A stretch of 64,000 nucleotides of DNA from Chloracidobacterium sp. (lineage in GTDB: Bacteria > Acidobacteriota > Blastocatellia > Pyrinomonadales > Pyrinomonadaceae). Shown here one piece after another: positions 22,081-30,679 of the stretch. The position numbers were made by a program, and so were the translations under genes. Within the stretch, counting starts at the first letter, position 1. The number at the start of each line of letters is the position of its first letter. The notes below the pieces were generated by a model. That model did not search any database. It saw only the letters and a program-made list of their open reading frames with translations, and was not told the origin of the DNA. Where the stretch lies: contig JADKKB010000001.1 of the NCBI GenBank assembly GCA_016720705.1, forward strand, positions 124,001 to 188,000, read 5' to 3'.

Positions 22081-22485
22081 CTAGCCCTCCGTTCTGACAT
22101 TCTCGTTAATAAACTTAACGATATCTTCGGTAGAAGTGCCGGGCAAGAATACTTCGGAAACTCCCATTTCCTTCAAAGTCACAATATCCTCATTCGGAAC
22201 GATCCCGCCCACAAGTACCAGTGTGTCGTCCATTCCACCGGCCCGCAAAAGGTTGACGATCCGCGGGCAAAGCGTATTATGGGCACCACTCAAGATCGAA
22301 ATGCCGACGGCATCGACGTCTTCCTGAATCGCCGCTGTCGCTATCATCTCAGGCGTTTGCCTAAGTCCGGTATAGATGACCTCCATTCCCGCATCACGCA
22401 GAGCCCTGGCGATGACCTTCGCTCCACGATCGTGGCCATCAAGGCCCGGTTTGGCGACCAATACTCTGATCTTTCTTTCCGACAT
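22081..22485 (-). CDS. Cobalamin-binding domain protein, methylmalonyl-CoA mutase small-subunit type
   Basis: A 134-residue stand-alone B12-binding domain of the acyl-CoA mutase type. VLVAKPGLDGHDRGAKVIAR contains the DxHxxG motif whose His replaces the dimethylbenzimidazole ligand of cobalt; SILSGAH and LVGGIVPNEDI complete the Rossmann-like fold. This small chain normally pairs with a separate catalytic mutase chain, which is not in this window. Its presence implies adenosylcobalamin-dependent rearrangement of methylmalonyl- or isobutyryl-CoA, in line with the carboxylase at 3.5 kb. It is cotranscribed with the minus-strand genes on both sides. Confidence 0.93.
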   Translation of the reverse strand: MSERKIRVLVAKPGLDGHDRGAKVIARALRDAGMEVIYTGLRQTPEMIATAAIQEDVDAVGISILSGAHNTLCPRIVNLLRAGGMDDTLVLVGGIVPNEDIVTLKEMGVSEVFLPGTSTEDIVKFINENVRTEG

Positions 22486-22502
22486 AAGTTACTAATAAGA
22501 TA

Positions 22503-23234
22503 TCAACGAGCGATTCGACTGAGCAAACCGCCTGATTTAATAAATGGTTTTAGCTGGGCCCAAGTGAACATAAATTCGCCGTTAGGTTCCAGTGCCTTTG
22601 CAACGTGGGCAAAGCCGTAATTGTGATGAAATGTCACTCCTCGATCGCTGATCGAAAACTCATTGAGACTGACTTTGTTGTATTGCTCCGAGTCTCTGAA
22701 CATATCATCTAGTGGAGCGTCCGCATTCTCCGGATCCTTTTTGAGATCACTAATAGCCTGTGCGACTTCCTGGTCTTTGGCTTTTATTACCATTTTGAGC
22801 AGGGCAATAGCGTTCGTAAATGCCGCGGCGGGGGTCACTCTTTTTCCGGTTTTGGTGTCGATGACCACAAATCTTCTCGAACTGTCCGGATATGCAGCGC
22901 TCCCCTCCATGAACAACGAGATACTCAAAATTCCATTTTTGTTGTATCCAATTTCATAATCGGCGACCTCGAGCCATTGATACTCACCCATTTCCTCCGA
23001 GAGTTTCATATCAAAAACTTTCTCATAGCTGATCGCGGCCTCGATCAATTTTGAAATTGATGGTGTGGAGGCTTTCACTTTTGGATAGTTGACGACAAAA
23101 GTATGTTTGTACTCGCTGTTCGGTTTTGGGCGTTTGTACGTCACGGCCTTTTTCGTGATGACCACGCTCTGGGCCGATGAAAAGATCGTCAAGGCGAGTA
23201 TGCAAATACAAACAAGGATTATTTTACGTTTCAT
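22503..23234 (-). CDS. Secreted DUF3298-type protein
   Basis: A 243-residue exported protein (signal peptide MKRKIILVCICILALTIFSSAQ). The mature part has the DUF4163/DUF3298 layout: YPKVKASTPSISKLIEAAIS, LEVADYEIGYNKNGILSISLF, RRFVVIDTKTGKRVTPAAAF and FSISDRGVTFHHNYGFAHVAKALEPNGEFMFTWAQLKPFI. This fold occurs in RsiV-like and other envelope proteins that bind peptidoglycan fragments or lysozyme; the ligand here is unknown. It overlaps the end of the sterol desaturase gene by 11 nt. Confidence 0.78.
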   Translation of the reverse strand: MKRKIILVCICILALTIFSSAQSVVITKKAVTYKRPKPNSEYKHTFVVNYPKVKASTPSISKLIEAAISYEKVFDMKLSEEMGEYQWLEVADYEIGYNKNGILSISLFMEGSAAYPDSSRRFVVIDTKTGKRVTPAAAFTNAIALLKMVIKAKDQEVAQAISDLKKDPENADAPLDDMFRDSEQYNKVSLNEFSISDRGVTFHHNYGFAHVAKALEPNGEFMFTWAQLKPFIKSGGLLSRIAR

Positions 23235-24060
23235 AGAGTTGCGGTTGGCTCATATCCGGAGAGGCAAATATACATCTAAGCTTTGCGGCGATTCCGCGCC
23301 TTTCCTTCATAGTTCTAAACATTTCAAACCAACCGTGCGTGTTGATCCATAAAGCGTTATAACTTCCAAGCTGTTTAGTTATTCCATATGTTGGCTGCTC
23401 CTCTTCGCCGACAAAGGAACCGAAGAGGCGATCCCAGACGATCAGCACGCCGCCGTAATTCTTGTCAAGGTATTGCGGTTTGACGCCGTGGTGGACTCGA
23501 TGATGCGAGGGCGTGTTAAGAACCTTCTCAAACCATCCTAATCGGTCGATAAAACGTGTGTGGATCCAAAATTGATAGATCAGATTAAAGCCGTGCATCG
23601 TGGCAAACATCCAAGGTGCAAAGCCGAGAAGCATTAACGGAGCGTAAAAGACCCAATGCAGCATCCCGCTAAACCAACTTTGCCTAACGGCGACGCTCAG
23701 ATTGTAGTGTTGGCTCGAGTGATGGACTACGTGAAAATTCCAAAACAATCTTGATTCGTGACTTACGCGGTGAAAGACGTAATATGCCAGGTCATCAACG
23801 AAAAACAGAGCTACCCAACTCCACCAAGCATCGGCCGGGAATTTATATGGAGCGAGTTCATAGGCATATATGTATATAAATCCTGTCGCAAGCCCGAATA
23901 TCGCGCCGAAAACAACGCTCATAAAGCCGAGGAAGATGTTCGTCCAGGTATCTCTGCGGTCCCGAAACTCATCGGACCCGTGTCGACTGGCGTACCACGC
24001 TTCGATGGCGATCAGAATCGCGAAAAACGGTATGGCAATTACGGTTGGCCTCAGCATCAA
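23224..24060 (-). CDS. Sterol desaturase/fatty acid hydroxylase family membrane protein
   Basis: A 278-residue integral membrane di-iron oxygenase. Several hydrophobic helices precede the histidine clusters HRVSHE (near residue 118), HVVHH (near 130) and HHRVHHG (near 213), the metal ligands of the family (HxxxH, HxxHH, HxxHH). Members hydroxylate or desaturate lipids, hopanoids, sterols or carotenoids; the substrate is not readable here. Length fits the family. It is the first gene of the minus-strand run that continues to 20.2 kb, and it is divergent from the haem-binding gene across 220 nt without recognisable elements. Confidence 0.88.
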   Translation of the reverse strand: MMLRPTVIAIPFFAILIAIEAWYASRHGSDEFRDRRDTWTNIFLGFMSVVFGAIFGLATGFIYIYAYELAPYKFPADAWWSWVALFFVDDLAYYVFHRVSHESRLFWNFHVVHHSSQHYNLSVAVRQSWFSGMLHWVFYAPLMLLGFAPWMFATMHGFNLIYQFWIHTRFIDRLGWFEKVLNTPSHHRVHHGVKPQYLDKNYGGVLIVWDRLFGSFVGEEEQPTYGITKQLGSYNALWINTHGWFEMFRTMKERRGIAAKLRCIFASPDMSQPQLYET

Positions 24061-24280
24061 ATTAATCTTACTCTACGGTCTGGATCTGCATTACGCAATC
24101 GCACCTTCGATTGCTACCGGGTACCAAATGTCGTGAGTCGCGAAATACGTATTTCCGATCAAACGTTACTAAATTTTATCCAACGCTGCATTTATAGTAG
24201 CATCATAGCTTAAAGAAGATTGTGCGATCTCTATGCATATCATTTGAATTAACGCTAACGACGTTAGTCTCCGGTAACTT

Positions 24281-24769
24281 ATGATAAAAAAGGTTCTGAA
24301 GTTAATCTTAATTGTACTGGTGGCGGGATTGATAGTTATTCAGTTCTTTCAGATCAGTAAGATAAACCCGCCAACGGTCGAGGGCGAAACTATCTATTCA
24401 GCGGTTGCGGTACAGAGCGACGTCAGGGCAGTACTTGAGCGTTCCTGTGCCGATTGCCACTCGCATTCGACCAAGTATCCGTGGTATGCCAATATTCAGC
24501 CAAGCGGGTGGTTTCTGAAGGATCATATCGACGAAGGCCGACAGAAGATAAACTTCAGCACGTTTGCGACTTACACGCTGAAAAAGCAGGCACATAAGCT
24601 CGAAGAGGTCTGTGAGCAGATCGAGAAAAAGGAGATGCCGCTACCATCATTTTTATGGATCCACGGTGAAGCGGCGCTGTCAGAAGCTGAGGGCAAGTTG
24701 CTATGCGACTGGTCAAAGGCCGAAAAGGCGAAGTTGGATGAACGGATCGCGGCACTTCCGCCGGCATAG
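24281..24769 (+). CDS. Membrane-anchored haem-binding domain protein
   Basis: The 162-residue protein has one N-terminal membrane anchor (VLKLILIVLVAGLIVIQFF) and a Haem_bd-type domain with one c-type haem motif, CADCH, in RSCADCHSHSTKYPWYANIQP near residue 55. KYPWYANIQPSGWFLKDHI and EMPLPSFLWIHG are typical of this family. It would sit outside the inner membrane and bind haem, perhaps in electron transfer or sensing. It ends 9 nt before def, so it probably belongs to the same transcript. Confidence 0.88.
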   Translation: MIKKVLKLILIVLVAGLIVIQFFQISKINPPTVEGETIYSAVAVQSDVRAVLERSCADCHSHSTKYPWYANIQPSGWFLKDHIDEGRQKINFSTFATYTLKKQAHKLEEVCEQIEKKEMPLPSFLWIHGEAALSEAEGKLLCDWSKAEKAKLDERIAALPPA

Positions 24770-24778
24770 GTTTAAGTA

Positions 24779-25300
24779 ATGTCGACGTTGACTATAGTAC
24801 ATTATCCCGAGCAGGTGCTCCTGACGATGGGAGATGCGGTTCGCCCGGACGAATTTGGCCCTGACCTCGAAAAGCTTGTCTCCGATATGTTCGAGACAAT
24901 GGACGAGGCGGGTGGTGTCGGATTGGCAGCACCTCAGGTGGGAGTCTCCAAGCGGTTATTCGTAATGGACACGCCAATGCCGGACGGTTCACGGGTAAAG
25001 CACGCGCTGATCAATCCCGAGATCATTCGCGTTGAGGGCGAACAGTTGGGTGACGAGGGTTGTTTGTCGTTTCCCGGGCTTTATCAGGTGGTTCGCCGCG
25101 AAATGCGGGTGATCGCACGAGCCTCGGATGTCCGCGGAGAGCAATTCGAGGTCGATGTTACAGATCTCGCGGCACGCTGCGTTCTGCACGAGACCGATCA
25201 TTGTGACGGGATCGTATTCTTAGATCGGATGACCGCATTGAAACGAGAACTCGCAAAGCGTAGAATAAAGAGATTACAGAAATCAGGCGATTGGAAATAG
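24779..25300 (+). CDS. def: Peptide deformylase
   Basis: This enzyme removes the N-formyl group from nascent proteins at the ribosome exit. The three family motifs are present: GGVGLAAPQVG near residue 45, EGCLSFPG near 93 with metal ligand Cys95, and HETDH at 137-141 with the two His ligands and catalytic Glu138. HETDH varies slightly from the usual HExDH wording but keeps all functional residues. The 173-residue length is normal. Its partner in formyl-methionine cycling, fmt, is 4.5 kb downstream on the same strand. Confidence 0.96.
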   Translation: MSTLTIVHYPEQVLLTMGDAVRPDEFGPDLEKLVSDMFETMDEAGGVGLAAPQVGVSKRLFVMDTPMPDGSRVKHALINPEIIRVEGEQLGDEGCLSFPGLYQVVRREMRVIARASDVRGEQFEVDVTDLAARCVLHETDHCDGIVFLDRMTALKRELAKRRIKRLQKSGDWK

Positions 25301-25301
25301 G

Positions 25302-25526
25302 ATGGCTATCGAAGATACAAAACTGACCACCGAGGTCGGTTCGATACGCGAACTCAATCTTTACCTTCAGAAAGGTTGGGTTCTAATACTTAGTTACGTT
25401 AAGCACTCGAGCGACTCTCAGCAGCCGCGATTTGTGCTTAGTTGGCAAAACGAAGAGAAGCCGGTGCGGCCCGAACTGCTCGACGAGTGGGAACTGCACG
25501 AGATCGACCGTCAGAAATATAGATAG
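25302..25526 (+). CDS. Small conserved hypothetical protein
   Basis: A 74-residue acidic protein beginning MAIEDTKLTTEVGSIRELNL and holding GWVLILSYVKHS and a tail rich in Glu and Arg. No signal or membrane helix is strong enough to call, and no domain is recognised. Its ATG lies 1 nt after the def stop codon and it ends 14 nt before pruA, so it is in the same operon and likely expressed. The tight packing is the main argument that it is real. Confidence 0.7.
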   Translation: MAIEDTKLTTEVGSIRELNLYLQKGWVLILSYVKHSSDSQQPRFVLSWQNEEKPVRPELLDEWELHEIDRQKYR

Positions 25527-25540
25527 ATCATACAAAGATT

Positions 25541-27112
25541 ATGCAGACACAACGAAGCTTAGACGAATTTAGAAACGAGCCGTTTACCGATTATAGCGAT
25601 CCGGTGAATGCGGAATTGATGAACGCGGCGATCGACAAGGTCCGAAGCGAACTTGGGCGTGAATACCCGATCGTTATCAACGGCGAAAAGATCACGCTTG
25701 ATCATAAGTTCAACAGCTATGACCCGGCACGGAAAGCGGAGGTCGTCGGGATATTTCCCGAGGGTGACACCGATACGACTTTAGTCCAAAAGGCGATCGA
25801 CGCGGCATCAGAAGCCTTTTTGTCGTGGCGAAATGTGCCCGCCGCCGAGCGCGCGGAATATTTGTTCAAGACCGCAGATCTTATGCGTCAGCGTAAGCAC
25901 GAACTGTCAGCCTGGATGGTCTTTGAGGTGTCCAAGACGTGGGCCGAGGCTGACGGCGATACGGCCGAAGCAATTGATTTCTGTGAGTTTTACGGCCGCG
26001 AGATGTTGCGATGGTCGGAAGAGCAACCAGTGACGCCGCACGCCGGCGAAAAAAATGAATTTGGCTACATTCCGCTCGGCGTAGGCGCGATCATCCCGCC
26101 GTGGAATTTCCCGCTTGCGATAATGGCCGGCATGACAATGGCAGCGGTTGTGGCAGGAAATACGGTCGTGCTAAAACCGTCTTCCGATTCGCCAACGATC
26201 GCCGCAAAATTTGTTGAGATCTTGGACGACGTCGGATTGCCGAAGGGCGTAGTAAATTTCATCAGCGGCAGTGCCAAAACAGGCGAGGCGATGGTTACCC
26301 ATCCAAAGACACGCTTTATCTCATTTACAGGTTCGAAGGGCGTTGGCTTGCATATTAACGAAGAGGCGGCCAAGACCCGACCTGGACAGATATGGATCAA
26401 ACGTGTTGTCGCGGAAATGGGCGGAAAGGATGCGATCGTGGTTGCAGACGATGCGGCTGATCTCGACGCAGTTGCGGCAGGAGTCGTTTCTGCTGCATTT
26501 GGGTTTCAGGGCCAAAAATGTTCGGCTTGTTCGCGTCTGATCGTTGACGAAAAGGTGCATGATGAGTTGCTCGAAAAGATCGTCGCATTGACAGCAAACC
26601 TAAAGGTCGGATTGCCAACCGCCGGCGACACTAATGTTGCGGCAGTTATCAACAAGCGTTCATTTGACGGCACAATGGGCTACATTAAAAGGGGCGTCGA
26701 GGACGGCGGACGGATCGTTGCCGGCGGCCGCGGTGACGACTCGAACGGATTCTATATACAACCGACGGTCGTCGCTGATGTCCTCCCTGGAGCGACGATA
26801 GAGCAAGAAGAGATATTTGCCCCTGTGCTCGCGGTGATCAAGGCACGCGATTTCGATCACGCGATCGAGATCGCTAATGATACCGAATTTGGCCTCACCG
26901 GAGCGGTCTATACCGCATCAGAGGAGCGGCTTGAACAGGCCAAGCGTGATTTTCACGTCGGAAATCTTTACCTCAACCGCAAATGTACGGGAGCTTTGGT
27001 AGGAGTTCACCCATTCGGTGGTTTTAATATGAGCGGAACGGACTCTAAGGCCGGCGGCCGTGAATATTTGTTGCAGTTTATGCAGGGTAAATCGATCGCT
27101 CGCAAAATATAG
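25541..27112 (+). CDS. pruA: L-glutamate gamma-semialdehyde (1-pyrroline-5-carboxylate) dehydrogenase
   Basis: A 523-residue aldehyde dehydrogenase of the Bacillus RocA/PruA type; it oxidises glutamate semialdehyde to glutamate with NAD in proline and arginine catabolism. IIPPWNFPLAIMAGM near residue 183 and FTGSKGVG near 265 are NAD-site motifs. AEMGGKDAIVVADDAADLD near 288 carries the general-base Glu, and GFQGQKCSACSRLIVDE near 320 the catalytic Cys. No proline dehydrogenase gene is seen nearby. The start ATG at 25541 follows AAAGATT only weakly as a ribosome-binding site. Confidence 0.94.
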   Translation: MQTQRSLDEFRNEPFTDYSDPVNAELMNAAIDKVRSELGREYPIVINGEKITLDHKFNSYDPARKAEVVGIFPEGDTDTTLVQKAIDAASEAFLSWRNVPAAERAEYLFKTADLMRQRKHELSAWMVFEVSKTWAEADGDTAEAIDFCEFYGREMLRWSEEQPVTPHAGEKNEFGYIPLGVGAIIPPWNFPLAIMAGMTMAAVVAGNTVVLKPSSDSPTIAAKFVEILDDVGLPKGVVNFISGSAKTGEAMVTHPKTRFISFTGSKGVGLHINEEAAKTRPGQIWIKRVVAEMGGKDAIVVADDAADLDAVAAGVVSAAFGFQGQKCSACSRLIVDEKVHDELLEKIVALTANLKVGLPTAGDTNVAAVINKRSFDGTMGYIKRGVEDGGRIVAGGRGDDSNGFYIQPTVVADVLPGATIEQEEIFAPVLAVIKARDFDHAIEIANDTEFGLTGAVYTASEERLEQAKRDFHVGNLYLNRKCTGALVGVHPFGGFNMSGTDSKAGGREYLLQFMQGKSIARKI

Positions 27113-27144
27113 TCAGCATACTTTTTAGTCCAAACAGTCAAACT

Positions 27145-28056
27145 ATGAAAATATTTCGATCAATATTGCTTGTCGCTATGGTGATCATCGCCATAGGGAT
27201 CTCGGCAACGGCGTATGCCCAAAGAGCGAAGCCCGCCGTAAAGCCGGTCAAGTCGCTGATATTCGCTGTGTTGGATGACGGCAAGTCAGCCGAACCAATC
27301 GCCTATGTTAGCAAGGGCAAACTCGAGGCACCGGTTAGCGGTGGCGACGAGAGCGGGATAATTGCGGCTTTCAACAAGACATACTACAAGCCCGGCACCG
27401 TATACCATTTGATCTTTGGCGGTGCTAATGCAGGCTCGGTCAAGATCAAATCGTCGGATGCCTCGGCGGAATGTGCACCAAATATGGCAACGATCACTAC
27501 GACCCCAGCCAGTGCAAAGCTTGGCGGAATGGTGATGGCCTTGGGGACCAACGCGCCGGTCGTTAACAAGGGTGCAAGCTTTCGGCGTAAGCCGACACCT
27601 GCCGAGCGCACCGAATTCGAGGCTCTTGTCCGGTCTGTTTATTCGAAAAATAAATTGACCGCCAAGGTACTTAAGTCTCAAAATCTCACGGCACTGGATG
27701 TCAATAACGATGGCAAGGCTGAATTGGTAGGTTCCTACTGGATCGATATCGATAAGTTGACGCGGGCCATCGTTTTTATGATCGCGGAAAAGGGTTCGAA
27801 CGGAAAATACGTGATCGGCCATAGCGATTATCGATCGATCGCGCAAAAGGAAACGATGAACGGCGACATAAAGTCGGTCGATTCGGGCGTCTATCACGAG
27901 GTTTTGTTAGATGTTTTCGACTATGACGGTGACGGCGTTGGTGAGATCTTTACCTACGTTCAGTCGTTCGAAGGCTCTGGGTTTACGGCATACAAGCGGG
28001 AGGGCGGTAAATGGGTCAATGCCTATGAATTCTCCAATTATCACTGCGGATTCTAA
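27145..28056 (+). CDS. Secreted protein with Ca-binding-like DxDxDG loops
   Basis: A 303-residue exported protein (signal peptide MKIFRSILLVAMVIIAIGIS, cleavage near AYAQ). The C-terminal half has two loops of the EF-hand/FG-GAP style, LDVNNDGKAEL near residue 193 and DYDGDGVGEIF near 258, which likely bind calcium within a propeller-like or VCBS-like fold. The N-terminal part shows GGANAGSVKIKSSDASAEC and has no family that I know. It is followed by a strong terminator hairpin. Confidence 0.7.
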   Translation: MKIFRSILLVAMVIIAIGISATAYAQRAKPAVKPVKSLIFAVLDDGKSAEPIAYVSKGKLEAPVSGGDESGIIAAFNKTYYKPGTVYHLIFGGANAGSVKIKSSDASAECAPNMATITTTPASAKLGGMVMALGTNAPVVNKGASFRRKPTPAERTEFEALVRSVYSKNKLTAKVLKSQNLTALDVNNDGKAELVGSYWIDIDKLTRAIVFMIAEKGSNGKYVIGHSDYRSIAQKETMNGDIKSVDSGVYHEVLLDVFDYDGDGVGEIFTYVQSFEGSGFTAYKREGGKWVNAYEFSNYHCGF

Positions 28057-28092
28057 AAGTGATCGCCGGTTAAATTGTCGCGTTTGAAATCC

Positions 28093-28128
28093 AGGTGTTA
28101 AGTTCAGTGTCGAACTTAACACCTTTTT
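28093..28128 (+). terminator. Rho-independent terminator (or hairpin regulating the next gene)
   Basis: A 13-bp perfect stem (AGGTGTTAAGTTC, loop AGTGTC, GAACTTAACACCT) ends in TTTTT at 28124-28128. It is a good intrinsic terminator for the secreted protein gene. The alkaline phosphatase ATG (28129) follows directly, so the hairpin also forms the 5' end of that gene's leader and could control it. Confidence 0.8.
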
Positions 28129-29757
28129 ATGTCCACAAATATGAAAATACTGCGTAATTCAAGACTAACTGCCGCTGTAATTTTGTTTGCTCTAGTATCG
28201 ACAGGTATCGGACAGTCCGTCCAACCATTGTTTCCGACAAAGCGCCCAGAGTCCGCCGAGACGTGGAGACGTGATGGATGGGCCGCCGTCGCTCAAGCAA
28301 AGGCGGTCAAGACGCGGACGGGAAAGGCTAAAAACGTAATTCTCTTCATCGGTGATGGAATGGGCGTCTCGACGCTTACCGCATCGCGGATCTTCGAGGG
28401 CCAACAGCGTGGTGAAAGCGGCGAAGAAAACCGTTTGAGCTTCGAGAACTTTCCGTTTTCGGCGTTGTCTAAGACGTACGGGACCAATCAGCAAACGTCA
28501 GATTCGGCTCCGACGATGAGTGCGATCATTACGGGCGTTAAGACCGATGAAGGGGTTCTATCCGTCAACCAAAATATCGTTCACGCGGATCACACCACTG
28601 TTAAGGGCAACGAAGCCAAAACCCTGCTCGAATATGCGGAAGAGAGCGGACGCTCAACGGGTGTCGTGTCCACCGCCCGCGTTACGCACGCGACTCCCGG
28701 AGCGTGTTTTGCCCATACAGCGGATCGTGATTGGGAATCTGACAGTGATATTTACAGTCGTAATCGAAAAGCGTATGATGCGGGCTTTCCGGATATTGCC
28801 CGCCAACTGCTCGATTTTTCCTATGGTGATGGCATCGATGTCGTATTTGGCGGTGGGCGTTCTAAATTTTTGGCACAAACTATTGCGGACCCGGAATATC
28901 CGGGTCGAACCGGCGATCGCCGCGATGGCCGCGATCTGACAAAGGAGTGGCAGGCAAAGTACAAAGGTTCCAGTTTTATCTGGAATGAGGAACAGTTCAA
29001 ATCCCTTGATACTCGCTCTGCAAAGCACGTTTTGGCCCTGTTTGAGCCTTCGTATATGCAGTTTGAGAATGATCGGTCGAAGGATGGGGCGGGTGAACCG
29101 TCTTTGACTGAGATGACTACAAAGGCGATCGACATTTTGTCCAACAATAAGAAGGGCTACTTCCTGATGGTTGAAGGCGGACGGATCGACCACGGTCATC
29201 ATAACGGCAACGCATATCGTGCACTCAGTGACACCGTTGCACTTTCGGATGCCGTTAGAGCCGCTGTCGCAAAGGTCAATTTGGACGAGACACTGATCGT
29301 GGTGACCGCCGATCACAGCCACACCCTCGTCATTCAAGGCTATCCGGCTCGAGGCAACAATATTCTAGGGTTGGTCCGGCAGATTGCAAATGATGGCCAA
29401 CCTGAACCTCGTTACAAACTTGATTCGCTTGGGATGCCCTTTACGACATTGAGTTATGCCAACGGCCGCGGCTATTTTGGAGCGACGGCCAAACAAGCCG
29501 AAGGGCCAAAGAAGTGCTGCGGAGATTCAACCAAATTTTCGCCTTTGACCGGTGGCCGGCCCGACCTATCTCTATTTAACACACTAGATCCAGATTATAT
29601 GCAGGAGGCCGGGATACCGCTTTCCGGTGAGACGCACGGCGGAGAAGACGTGGCGATATTTGCGACTGGCGTTAATGCCCATTTGATCCGCGGTTCGATG
29701 GAAGAGAACTGGACATTTTATGTTATGGCTGACGCGATGAGGCTAGCGCGAAAATGA
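28129..29757 (+). CDS. Secreted alkaline phosphatase (PhoA superfamily)
   Basis: A 542-residue exported zinc phosphatase. After the signal region (LTAAVILFALVSTG) come NVILFIGDGMGVSTLTASR with the first metal Asp, QTSDSAPTMSAIITG with the nucleophilic Ser after Asp-Ser-Ala, and RVTHATPGACFAH. YFLMVEGGRIDHGHHNGN, VVTADHSH and SGETHGGEDVAIFATG hold the remaining ligands. It would release phosphate from organic monoesters in the periplasm. Two starts are possible, ATG 28129 and ATG 28141; neither has a clear ribosome-binding site because a terminator-like hairpin ends at 28128. The stop overlaps fmt (ATGA). Confidence 0.92.
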   Translation: MSTNMKILRNSRLTAAVILFALVSTGIGQSVQPLFPTKRPESAETWRRDGWAAVAQAKAVKTRTGKAKNVILFIGDGMGVSTLTASRIFEGQQRGESGEENRLSFENFPFSALSKTYGTNQQTSDSAPTMSAIITGVKTDEGVLSVNQNIVHADHTTVKGNEAKTLLEYAEESGRSTGVVSTARVTHATPGACFAHTADRDWESDSDIYSRNRKAYDAGFPDIARQLLDFSYGDGIDVVFGGGRSKFLAQTIADPEYPGRTGDRRDGRDLTKEWQAKYKGSSFIWNEEQFKSLDTRSAKHVLALFEPSYMQFENDRSKDGAGEPSLTEMTTKAIDILSNNKKGYFLMVEGGRIDHGHHNGNAYRALSDTVALSDAVRAAVAKVNLDETLIVVTADHSHTLVIQGYPARGNNILGLVRQIANDGQPEPRYKLDSLGMPFTTLSYANGRGYFGATAKQAEGPKKCCGDSTKFSPLTGGRPDLSLFNTLDPDYMQEAGIPLSGETHGGEDVAIFATGVNAHLIRGSMEENWTFYVMADAMRLARK

Positions 29758-30677
29758 GAGTCGTATTTATGGGGACGCCGCAAGCGGCAGTAACCGCGCT
29801 CGCCGCCACCATTGAAAACGGTCACGAGGTGGTTGCCGTTTACACGCAACCCGACCGCCCATCCGGGCGCGGAAACAAGATATCGTTTCCACCGGTAAAG
29901 GAGTATGCACTCGAACTCGGCCTCCTGGTAAAACAACCGGTGAAGCTCAAGACGCCCGAAGCATTTGACGAGTTTCGGTCACTCAATGCGGATGTCGCCG
30001 TTGTCGTCGCATACGGTCGAATATTGCCGACGCCATTTCTAACAGCCTTTCCACTCGGTGCGATCAATGTTCATTTCTCGTTGCTGCCAAAATATCGGGG
30101 AGCGGCCCCGGTCAACTGGGCGATCGTGAATGGTGAGACCGAAACCGGTGTGACGACGATGCAGATGGATTCCGGTCTCGACACGGGTGATATTTTAATG
30201 CAGAGGTCGACCGCGATCGGTGCTGAGGAAACCTCGATCGAACTGATGGGTCGACTTGCGGATATTGGTGCCGAAATTTTGTTAGAGACTCTTCGAGAAA
30301 TAGGATCAATTACTCCGGTCGAGCAAGACGACAGCCGGTCCACCCAGGCTCCGATAATGCGAAAGTCAGACGGACTCATTGTGTGGACGATGCCGTCGGA
30401 TGCGATCGCCGCTCGCGTACGTGGATTCCAGCCGTTTCCTTCGTCATTTACGTACTTGAATGGGCTGAAATTGACGATAAGGCGTGCCGGATCTCGAGTT
30501 GGGTATAACGGCGAACCGGGCGTTGTGCTGGTCGCCGCGGGAGATGAATTGGTCATTGGATGCGGCGATGGAACTGCACTTTTGATCCGCGAATTACAGC
30601 TTGAAGGCAAGCGTCCGGTTGCTGTCCGAGACTTTCTGAACGGCTCAAAACTGAAGGCCGGTGATCGGTTGGGCTAA
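29754..30677 (+). CDS. fmt: Methionyl-tRNA formyltransferase
   Basis: A 307-residue enzyme that formylates initiator Met-tRNA with 10-formyl-THF. The N-terminal Rossmann-like domain shows RVVFMGTPQAAV at the start and INVHFSLLPKYRGAAPVNWAI near residue 104, with the catalytic SLLPxYRG block. The 143-150 region has DSGLDTGDIL. The C-terminal OB domain (from about 205, VRGFQPFPSSFTYLNG) is complete. The ATG overlaps the phosphatase stop codon by 4 nt, an odd partnership for a housekeeping gene, so it depends on the phosphatase transcript. Confidence 0.96.
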   Translation: MRVVFMGTPQAAVTALAATIENGHEVVAVYTQPDRPSGRGNKISFPPVKEYALELGLLVKQPVKLKTPEAFDEFRSLNADVAVVVAYGRILPTPFLTAFPLGAINVHFSLLPKYRGAAPVNWAIVNGETETGVTTMQMDSGLDTGDILMQRSTAIGAEETSIELMGRLADIGAEILLETLREIGSITPVEQDDSRSTQAPIMRKSDGLIVWTMPSDAIAARVRGFQPFPSSFTYLNGLKLTIRRAGSRVGYNGEPGVVLVAAGDELVIGCGDGTALLIRELQLEGKRPVAVRDFLNGSKLKAGDRLG

Positions 30678-30679
30678 GC

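Noticed and set aside
28654..29337. 227-codon minus-strand open frame within the alkaline phosphatase gene
   Set aside because: The phosphatase has all family motifs in the other strand; the antisense product shows no domain and is an ordinary shadow of biased codon use.
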